A stretch of DNA of 64,000 nt from Dactylosporangium sucinum (GTDB lineage Bacteria; Actinomycetota; Actinomycetes; Mycobacteriales; Micromonosporaceae), in NCBI RefSeq assembly GCF_014647515.1, contig NZ_BMPI01000042.1:21272-85271 (forward strand), in the 5' to 3' direction. The position numbers and the translations under genes were made by a program. The notes under the pieces are model-generated. The model had not been told where the DNA came from. It did not search any database and saw only the letters and a list, made by a program, of their open reading frames with translations. Each line of letters starts with the position of its first letter. Position 1 is the first letter of the stretch. This document shows, piece by piece, positions 1-5,786 of this stretch.

Positions 1-1
1 G

Positions 2-283
2 GTGCTCGCCGAGGCGCTGCGCGACACCGTGTGGCGCGGGCTGCCGGTGTCGCCTGACGAGATCGGCCGGATGCTCGGCGAGCTGCGCGGCCGGGCCCTG
101 CTCGACGGCGTCCGCGGGATACCGCCCGCCGACCGGGAACGCCTCGTCGCCGCGATCGCCGCCGTGACCCGGGCCGGGCTCGGCCTGCGGGGGCAGTTCG
201 AGGCGCTGGAGATCAACCCGCTGTTCGTGCGGGGCGACGTCGTCGAGGCGCTCGACGCGCTCATCGTGCGGGGTGCGGCATGA
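2..283 (+). CDS. C-terminal part of an acyl-CoA synthetase (ADP-forming type, ATP-grasp domain); 5' end outside window
   Basis: The frame is open from the left edge, so only the last 93 or so residues are seen. The end, with EALEINPLFV followed by a short hydrophobic strand, is typical of the ATP-grasp subdomain of ADP-forming acyl-CoA ligases, which join CoA to carboxylic acids. The GTG at 2 is probably internal, not the real start. The TGA (281-283) overlaps an ATG at 280, which is in frame with the downstream thiolase-like gene, so the two were probably translationally coupled. The assignment rests on a short C-terminus. An acetate or succinate ligase beta-type domain would look similar. 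Confidence 0.6.
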   Translation: MLAEALRDTVWRGLPVSPDEIGRMLGELRGRALLDGVRGIPPADRERLVAAIAAVTRAGLGLRGQFEALEINPLFVRGDVVEALDALIVRGAA

Positions 284-288
284 CCGGT

Positions 289-359
289 CCGGAGCGAAGC
301 GGAGGGGCCGGTCATCATGGGTTCAGTTTGGAAGGCATGCGGCCGGAGCGAAGCGGAGG
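289..359 (+). repeat. Two 17-bp direct repeats in the ligase-thiolase junction
   Basis: CCGGAGCGAAGCGGAGG occurs at 289-305 and again at 343-359. The second copy ends in GGAGG four bases before the ATG at 364, so it supplies that gene's ribosome-binding site. The first copy is flanked by an inverted repeat: ATGACCGG at 280-287 and CCGGTCAT at 308-315. The insertion is in frame with the thiolase gene: ATGs at 280, 337 and 364 share the frame. Confidence 0.75.
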
Positions 360-363
360 CGGC

Positions 364-1503
364 ATGACGCGCGCGGTGGTCGCCGGGATCGGGTCGACCC
401 CGCTGTACCGCGCCTCCGGCCGGACCGTGCTGGACATGGCCCTCGATGCCGTGCGCGCCGCCGTGGCCGACGCCGGCCTGGAGGTGCCCGAGGTGGACGG
501 CGTGCTGACGTACGGGCTGAACGACACCATCGCGGTGCAGTACCTCATCGAGGGCCTGGGCCTGCCGAGCGTCCGCTGGCACAACGACATCGCCGGCGGC
601 GGCTCGCAGAGCGCGTCGATCCTCGGCGACGCGGCCCGCGCGGTCTCGTCCGGCGCCGCCCGCACCGTCGTCGTCTTCCGCTCGCTCAACGGCCGCACCG
701 GCAAGCGGCTCGGCCAGAGCGCGCTGCGGGTCGGCGACGGCGCCGAGGAGGAGTTCGTCGCGCCCTACGGCATGCGCGGTCCGGTCCACCTGTTCGCGAT
801 GGTCGCGCGCCGCTTCCTCCACGAGCGGGGCCTGGACGAGCAGGACACGGCGGCGGTGGTACTGCGGTCCCGTGCCAACGCGTCGCTCAACGAACGCGCG
901 ACCCGCCGCGACCCGATGACGCTGGACGAGTACCTGGCGAGCCCCTTCGTGGCCGCCCCGCTCCGCCTGGTCGACTGCTGCCAGGAGAACGACGGCGCGG
1001 CGGCGGTGGTCATCACGTCGCTGAACCGCGCCCGGTCCTCGGGCCACGCCCCGGTCCTGATCCGGGCGGCCGAACGGGCGGGCGGCCCGGGCTCGTCGAA
1101 CATCGCGCGCGCCGAGGACGGCTCCCGCCTGTTCTCCTCCTACGTGGCGCCGGTGATCTACTCGGCGGCCGGCCTGGGCCCGTCCGACGTGGACGTGTCC
1201 CTGCTCTACGACGCCTACGCGCCGCTGCAGCTGCAGCAGATGGAGGACTTCGGCCTGTGCGCCCCGGGTGAGTCCGGCTCGCTGGTCCGCTCGGGCGAGA
1301 CGGCCCCGACGGGCAGGGTGCCGGTGAACCCGCACGGCGGCCTGCTGTCGGAGGGTTCGCTGCACGGCTTCAACAACGTCCTGGAGGCGGTGCGCCAGCT
1401 GCGCGGCGAGGCCCCCGCGAACCAGGTCCCGGGCGCGCGGACGGCGCTGGTGGCCGGCTTCGGCGGCAGCTACGGCAGCGCCGCGATCCTGCAGACCGCC
1501 TGA
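364..1503 (+). CDS. Thiolase-family protein (SCP-x / lipid-transfer type)
   Basis: This 379-residue protein has the thiolase-fold layout: N-terminal AVVAGIGSTPLYR, a glycine-rich DIAGGGSQSAS loop near residue 80, and C-terminal NPHGGLLSEGSLHG. The usual nucleophile loop with Cys is replaced by GGGSQSAS, and the C-terminal GHP-type motif is also changed. That is common in SCP-x-like, often non-condensing, thiolase homologues which act with acyl-CoA ligases in degradation of cyclic or steroid-like acids. I start at ATG 364 because GGAGG lies at 355-359. An upstream in-frame ATG at 280 would add a low-complexity leader encoded by the direct repeats. A partner DUF35 protein, usual for this family, is not seen here. 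Confidence 0.75.
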   Translation: MTRAVVAGIGSTPLYRASGRTVLDMALDAVRAAVADAGLEVPEVDGVLTYGLNDTIAVQYLIEGLGLPSVRWHNDIAGGGSQSASILGDAARAVSSGAARTVVVFRSLNGRTGKRLGQSALRVGDGAEEEFVAPYGMRGPVHLFAMVARRFLHERGLDEQDTAAVVLRSRANASLNERATRRDPMTLDEYLASPFVAAPLRLVDCCQENDGAAAVVITSLNRARSSGHAPVLIRAAERAGGPGSSNIARAEDGSRLFSSYVAPVIYSAAGLGPSDVDVSLLYDAYAPLQLQQMEDFGLCAPGESGSLVRSGETAPTGRVPVNPHGGLLSEGSLHGFNNVLEAVRQLRGEAPANQVPGARTALVAGFGGSYGSAAILQTA

Positions 1504-1509
1504 CCCCCG

Positions 1510-2091
1510 TCAGCCGCGCAGGCCGTCCAGCAGCAGCGACAGGAACTGCTCGGCGAGCCCCGTTGCGGGGCGGGACCAGCGGGCGGCGGCGCAGATGCCG
1601 TCGCGGACGAAGCGGTACGTCATGTGCTCGTCGATGTCGGGGCGCAGCTGACCGGTCGTCTTGCCGCGCTCGATCACCGTCGACCAGAGGTGCTCGATCT
1701 CTTCCTCGCGCTCGACCAGGTGGGCGAACCGGGGCAGCCGGGCGAGGTGGTGGCGCTCGCTGTGCAGCACCAGGCCGGCCGCCCGGTGCTTCTCGACGGC
1801 GGCGAAGGCGGCCGCGACCAGACGGGCCAGCGTCGCCGGGGCGTCGCCGCCCTGGGCGACGACGTTGCGGTACGCGATGGTGAGCTCATCGAGATAGCTC
1901 GACAGCATCTCGTCGATGAGGGTCTCTTTGGAGTCGAAGTAGTGGTACAGGCTGCCGGAGAGGACGCCCGACGCGTCGGCGATGTCGCGCACGGTCGTGG
2001 CCCGGTAGCCGCGCTCGGCGAAGAGATCGCGGGCCACCGCCAGCACGGCCTCACGGCGCGCGTGGTACGGCGCCTTCTCCCGGTTGCGCAT
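1510..2091 (-). CDS. TetR-family repressor, KstR2-like
   Basis: This is a 193-residue TetR regulator. The N-terminal helix-turn-helix reads RATTVRDIADASGVLSGSLY followed by HYFDSKETLIDEML, closely resembling KstR2, the mycobacterial repressor of HIP-CoA (late steroid-ring) catabolism. The C-terminal ligand domain includes YRFVRDGICAAARW, also KstR2-like. It starts one base after the stop of the upstream SDR gene (TGA-G-ATG), so both are one operon. A KstR2-type box lies in front of that operon, implying autorepression relieved by an acyl-CoA. Identity as KstR2 itself is inferred; other CoA-sensing TetR proteins are possible. Confidence 0.8.
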   Translation of the reverse strand: MRNREKAPYHARREAVLAVARDLFAERGYRATTVRDIADASGVLSGSLYHYFDSKETLIDEMLSSYLDELTIAYRNVVAQGGDAPATLARLVAAAFAAVEKHRAAGLVLHSERHHLARLPRFAHLVEREEEIEHLWSTVIERGKTTGQLRPDIDEHMTYRFVRDGICAAARWSRPATGLAEQFLSLLLDGLRG

Positions 2092-2092
2092 C

Positions 2093-2839
2093 TCACGACA
2101 TCGTCATGCCACCGCTGGCGCTGAACACCTGCCCGGTGAGATAGCTCGCCCGGGGGGTGCACAGGAAGGCCACCAGGCCCGACACGTCCTCGGGGTCGCC
2201 GATGCGCCGCTGGGGCACCAGGCGGACCATCGTCTCCAGCAGCGCCGGCTTCTCCTTGGCCACCGAGCGCAGCAGCGGGGTGTCGACCATGCCGGGGCAG
2301 ACGACGTTGGAGGTCACGCCGAACCGGGCCGTCTCGCGGGCCAGGGACTTGGCCAGGCCGAGGAGGCCGGCCTTGACCGCGGAGTACACCACCTCGCCGC
2401 CGGCGCCGACCCGCGCGCTGTCCGAGGAGATGAACACCGCGCGGCCCCAGGTGCGCTCCACCATGGCCGGCACGAGCAGGCGGCTGAGCAGCATCGGCCC
2501 GCGCAGGTTGATCCGCCACAGGCGGTCCCAGTGGGCGGGGTCGCTCTCGGCGAACCGCTCGACCTTCGTGATACCACCGTTGTTGACGAGGATGTCGACC
2601 GGCCCGGCCTCGGCGGCGCAGCGCTCGATCGACGCGGCGTCGTCGAGGTCGACCCCGACGACGGCCGCGTCGGGCAGCCCGGCCGCGACGTCCTTGGCAC
2701 CATCGACGTCGATGTCGGCGATCACCACCCGGGCGCCGCATTCGGCCAGGTCACGGCAGATGGCCGCGCCGATCCCGCCGGCCCCTCCGGTGACGAGCGC
2801 GGTCCGTCCATCCAGCGACAACCCATACATCGATCCCAC
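2093..2839 (-). CDS. Short-chain dehydrogenase/reductase (BadH-like 2-hydroxyacyl-CoA dehydrogenase family)
   Basis: This is a classical SDR of about 248 residues. The Rossmann motif is TGGAGGIG near residue 17, NNGG is near residue 87, and the catalytic Ser (SSDSARVG) is followed by YSAVKAG carrying the YxxxK pair. The end, YLTGQVFSASGGMTMS, resembles 2-hydroxycyclohexanecarboxyl-CoA dehydrogenase (BadH), so a cyclic hydroxyacyl-CoA substrate is plausible. The start may be GTG 2839 or ATG 2830; neither has a strong ribosome-binding site. It is first in an operon with the KstR2-like regulator. Together with the CoA ligase and thiolase nearby this suggests alicyclic or steroid-acid catabolism, which remains an inference. 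Confidence 0.82.
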   Translation of the reverse strand: MGSMYGLSLDGRTALVTGGAGGIGAAICRDLAECGARVVIADIDVDGAKDVAAGLPDAAVVGVDLDDAASIERCAAEAGPVDILVNNGGITKVERFAESDPAHWDRLWRINLRGPMLLSRLLVPAMVERTWGRAVFISSDSARVGAGGEVVYSAVKAGLLGLAKSLARETARFGVTSNVVCPGMVDTPLLRSVAKEKPALLETMVRLVPQRRIGDPEDVSGLVAFLCTPRASYLTGQVFSASGGMTMS

Positions 2840-2858
2840 CGGCTCATCTTACGGATGA

Positions 2859-2872
2859 ACCAAACGCTTGTT
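2859..2872. promoter_or_regulatory. KstR2-type operator candidate
   Basis: ACCAAACGCTTGTT matches the published KstR2 box pattern AnCAAGnnCTTGnT at all but one defined position. It sits inside a slightly longer palindrome (GAAC at 2857, GTTC ending 2873) about 20-30 bases upstream of the SDR start. The position fits repression of the SDR-TetR operon. Confidence 0.6.
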
Positions 2873-2981
2873 CAAGAGTGATGACCATCTCGGCCTGTTT
2901 TCCTGGGGCAGCCGTGAACAAACCGTCAGCGGCCGGCGCGGTGTCCGTCAACGTTGGCCGGCTCGGCAAGCGCCGCGCGAC

Positions 2982-3575
2982 TCACCGGTCCACCGCGTCG
3001 AGGGCCGGCCGCAACGGCGCCAGCGCGGTGCGGAGCAGGTCCTCCAGGGATCCGGCCGGCACCACGAAGCCGGGCAGCGGCTCGGTCGCGGCCTGCAGCC
3101 AGTGCCGGATCGCCACCTTCACGGCGGCGCCCACGGCCGCGGCCAGGGCCGCGGCGGCCAGCCGGTCCAGGCCCGGCGCGCGGGCGGCGACGGCGTCGGT
3201 GAGCGGGTCCTCGATCGCGGTGACGGTGTCGACGTAGCAGGCACGCAGGGCCGGACTGCCGGTGATCATCAGGAGCGAGTCGCGGGCCGGTTCGGCGTAC
3301 TGCGCCACGATCGCCGCCACGACCGCCTCGGCCAGGCCGTCCGGGTGGCGGGCGACGGCCGCCGCGAGCTGCGTGGAGCGCTCCGCCGTCACGGCGGCGA
3401 CGATCGCCTCCTCGCGGCTGGAGAAGTAGTTGTTGTACGTGCGGGGCGACACCCCCGCCGCCTCGGCGATGTCGTCGACGCGGACGTTCTCGGGCCCGCG
3501 CTCCAGGGCGAGCCGCAGTGCCGCCGAGCGCAGCGCCTCCCGGGTGGCCTGCTTCTTCCGCTCCCTCAGCGACAC
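2982..3575 (-). CDS. TetR-family transcriptional regulator
   Basis: The protein is 197 residues from GTG 3575 (MSLRERKKQATREAL); GTG 3590 is an alternative start adding five residues. The HTH segment ENVRVDDIAEAAGVSPRTYN then NYFSSREEAI is standard TetR. The C-terminal half is Ala/Leu-rich and typical of the MftR-like or AcrR branch, ending near a helix LRTALAPLRPALDAV. It is divergent from the TIM-barrel-like gene at 3648, and the 72-base gap contains a clear multi-half-site operator. The likely target is therefore itself and that neighbour. The ligand is unknown. Confidence 0.85.
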   Translation of the reverse strand: MSLRERKKQATREALRSAALRLALERGPENVRVDDIAEAAGVSPRTYNNYFSSREEAIVAAVTAERSTQLAAAVARHPDGLAEAVVAAIVAQYAEPARDSLLMITGSPALRACYVDTVTAIEDPLTDAVAARAPGLDRLAAAALAAAVGAAVKVAIRHWLQAATEPLPGFVVPAGSLEDLLRTALAPLRPALDAVDR

Positions 3576-3602
3576 GCTCCAGTCTGGCACGTTCCCTGCG
3601 GT

Positions 3603-3625
3603 CACGCAAAATTGCGTGCACGCAA
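3603..3625. promoter_or_regulatory. TetR operator with three alternating half-sites
   Basis: The half-site CACGCAA lies at 3603-3609, its exact complement-reverse TTGCGTG at 3612-3618, and CACGCAA again at 3619-3625. This makes two overlapping perfect palindromes, one with a 2-base centre and one with none. It lies between the divergent TetR gene and the gene at 3648, 22 bases before the latter's ATG. Cooperative dimer binding is the natural reading. Confidence 0.75.
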
Positions 3626-3647
3626 GTTTTAGCGGTACCGTCGAATC

Positions 3648-4652
3648 ATGCGAGCCAAGGGCATGACCTATGACACCGGTTTCGTCCAGGACGGCCGGAA
3701 CTCGATCGAGCACCTCGACCCCGACCTGGTTCAGCGCGAGCTGAGCATCATCCGCGACGACCTGCACTGCACCGCCGTGATGCTGGTGGGCGGCGACGCT
3801 TCCCGGCTGGAGTGGGTCGGTCGGACCGCCGCTGCACTCGGCCTGGAGGTGTGGCTCGCGCCGTACCCCCTGGACCGCACACCCGACGAGATCCTGGCGC
3901 TGTTCGTGGACTGCGCCGAGCGAGCCGAGCGGCTGCGGGCGGCGGGCGCCGAGGTCGTGCTCGTCGCGGGTGTGGAGCTGAGCCTCATGAACCGCGGCTT
4001 CCTGCCCGGCGACCACATCGAGGAGCGCCTGGCCGGGTTGTTCACCGACCGCGCCCGCATCGCCGCCGGGTCCGCGGTGCTCAACGGTTTCTTCGGTACC
4101 GCCGTGCCCGCGATCCGGCGCCACTTCGGCGGCCGGCTGACCTACGCGGCGATCCAGTTCGAGGGCATCGACTGGGACCCGTTCGACATCGTGACGTACG
4201 AGCTGATCCGCTCCGCGGAGGTGGCCGACCGCTTCCGCACGGGCGTGCGCACCCTGGCGGCCCAGCCCAAGCCGCTCGCCATCACGGGCTTCGGCACCGC
4301 AACCTGGCGCGGCGCCGGCGACGTGGCCCCGCGCAGCATGGAGATCCTCAAGGACGGCCGCATCGACGGCCACTACGAGCGCGACGAGGCCGGCCAGGCC
4401 GCGTACCTCGGCGAGCTGCTCGACATCTTCGCGGAGGAGGGCGTCGACAGCGCCTTCGTCCACCTCTTCGCGCTGCACAACCTCCCGCACCGCCCGGACG
4501 GCGACCCGCGCGACGACCTGGACCTGGCGAGCCTGGGCATCGTGAAGGTGTACGAGGACCGCACGGGCACGACGTACCCGGACCTGCCGTGGGAGCCCAA
4601 GGAGGCGTTCGCGGCGATCGCCGCCCGCTACGGCGCGGAGCTCACGGGCTGA
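3648..4652 (+). CDS. Conserved hypothetical protein, probable TIM-barrel glycosidase-like fold
   Basis: This 334-residue soluble protein has no signal peptide. It has alternating strand/helix segments and motifs such as GYxxxTGF-like MTYDTGFVQDG at the start, EVWLAPYPLD near residue 70, GVELS near 110, YAAIQFEGIDWDPFD near 170 and ITGFGTATWRGAG near 210. Acidic residues sit at strand ends, as in retaining glycosidases of TIM-barrel type. Homologues in actinobacteria are usually labelled hypothetical. I do not recognise a specific substrate. It is divergent from, and probably controlled by, the TetR gene at 2982-3575. Its last 11 bases overlap the tail of the convergent esterase gene. Confidence 0.7.
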   Translation: MRAKGMTYDTGFVQDGRNSIEHLDPDLVQRELSIIRDDLHCTAVMLVGGDASRLEWVGRTAAALGLEVWLAPYPLDRTPDEILALFVDCAERAERLRAAGAEVVLVAGVELSLMNRGFLPGDHIEERLAGLFTDRARIAAGSAVLNGFFGTAVPAIRRHFGGRLTYAAIQFEGIDWDPFDIVTYELIRSAEVADRFRTGVRTLAAQPKPLAITGFGTATWRGAGDVAPRSMEILKDGRIDGHYERDEAGQAAYLGELLDIFAEEGVDSAFVHLFALHNLPHRPDGDPRDDLDLASLGIVKVYEDRTGTTYPDLPWEPKEAFAAIAARYGAELTG

Positions 4653-5676
4653 GGCGGTGGGACAGCCAGGCCAGGGCCAGCGGGTAGCGGTACTCGATGC
4701 CGCCGTGGCCGGCCGGGAACAGTTCGAAGTGGACCAACTCGGGCGGGACGCCGGCGGAGCGCACGGCGGCGTTGAAGGCCGCGGCGCCGAAGTCCAGGTA
4801 GTACTCGTCGCGGGTGCCGGCGTCGATCCACAGCGCCCGCATCGACCGTAGTGCGTCGCGGTACCGCGGCTGTGCGGCCATCACGACCGGGTCCCGGTCG
4901 AGCCAGCGCTGCCACACCTCCGGGACCACCGCGCCGTGCGCGTCGAACGGCAGGTGCACGGTGCCGTCCTCGTCGGCGGAGTACGCGGCCGCGTAGCCGT
5001 ACACCTCCAGCAGCTCCATGTCGTCGCCCGACGGCGGCAGCGTGCGGGAGCGGAACGCGGTGAGGAAGGCGTCGTACGAGCCGTCGTGCTGGTCGCGCAG
5101 CTTGCGGGCCACGGCCGGGAACGCGGCGCGGTGGCACACGTCGAAGTGGGCGTCACCGGCGTGGGTCGCGAAGGCGCCGAACACGTCCGGGCGCAGCATC
5201 GCCGTGACCATCGCACCGTAGCCGCCGCTCGACTTGCCGGAGACGGCGCGGTGGTCGCGGTCGGCGAGGGTGCGGTAGCGGGCGTCGACCCACGGCACGA
5301 CCTCGTCGCAGAGGTACGTCTGGTAGCGGCCGGTCGCGGGCGAGTCGAGGAACTGGCTGCCGCCGTAGGAGGTCCAGGCGTCGACGTAGACGATGATCAT
5401 CGGCTGCGCCTCGCCGCGGGCGAAGGTGGCGTCGGCCAGTTCCGGGTACGGCTGGCGGAACGGGGACCGGTTCCACCACATCGCGAGGTGTCCGGTGTAC
5501 CCCTGCAGCACGAACACGGCCGGGTAGCGCCGCTCGGGGGCGTCGTCGTAGCCGGGCGGCAGCTGAACGTACAGCGGCCGCTCGTGCGGGTCGCCGAGCG
5601 GGTTGCCCCGCAGGACGGCGCTGTCGACGACGTGGCGCTCGACGCGGCCGGCGAGCTCGGCGGACCAGGGCAGCAT
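4642..5676 (-). CDS. Esterase of the alpha/beta-hydrolase putative esterase family (enterochelin esterase-like)
   Basis: This 344-residue protein has RPLYVQLPPGYDD near residue 32 and YPAVFVLQGYTG near 52, matching the esterase D / enterochelin-esterase-type fold. The nucleophile elbow is GKSSGGYGAM (Ser near residue 150). A candidate catalytic acid lies in the DAGTRDEYYLD segment, and the catalytic His lies in FPAGHGGIEY near the end. No signal peptide is present, so it is probably cytoplasmic. It converges on the gene at 3648 with an 11-base tail overlap. The substrate is not predictable. The siderophore importer at 43.7-47.5 kb is distant, so a siderophore esterase role is unsupported. Confidence 0.8.
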   Translation of the reverse strand: MLPWSAELAGRVERHVVDSAVLRGNPLGDPHERPLYVQLPPGYDDAPERRYPAVFVLQGYTGHLAMWWNRSPFRQPYPELADATFARGEAQPMIIVYVDAWTSYGGSQFLDSPATGRYQTYLCDEVVPWVDARYRTLADRDHRAVSGKSSGGYGAMVTAMLRPDVFGAFATHAGDAHFDVCHRAAFPAVARKLRDQHDGSYDAFLTAFRSRTLPPSGDDMELLEVYGYAAAYSADEDGTVHLPFDAHGAVVPEVWQRWLDRDPVVMAAQPRYRDALRSMRALWIDAGTRDEYYLDFGAAAFNAAVRSAGVPPELVHFELFPAGHGGIEYRYPLALAWLSHRLSP

Positions 5677-5786
5677 GCGGCCAGCCTAGCCAGTCCGCCC
5701 AACCTACGGGCCGCCTTTTTACGGGTCCCGAAATAGGGGTAACCTACGTCGATCGACGGAGCTCGAAAGTCGTACGGGGAGGCGGC

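Noticed and set aside
5699..5745. AACCTACG direct repeat as a shared operator
   Set aside because: Two 8-base copies in a divergent promoter region are too short and not palindromic; they could be ordinary promoter similarity.
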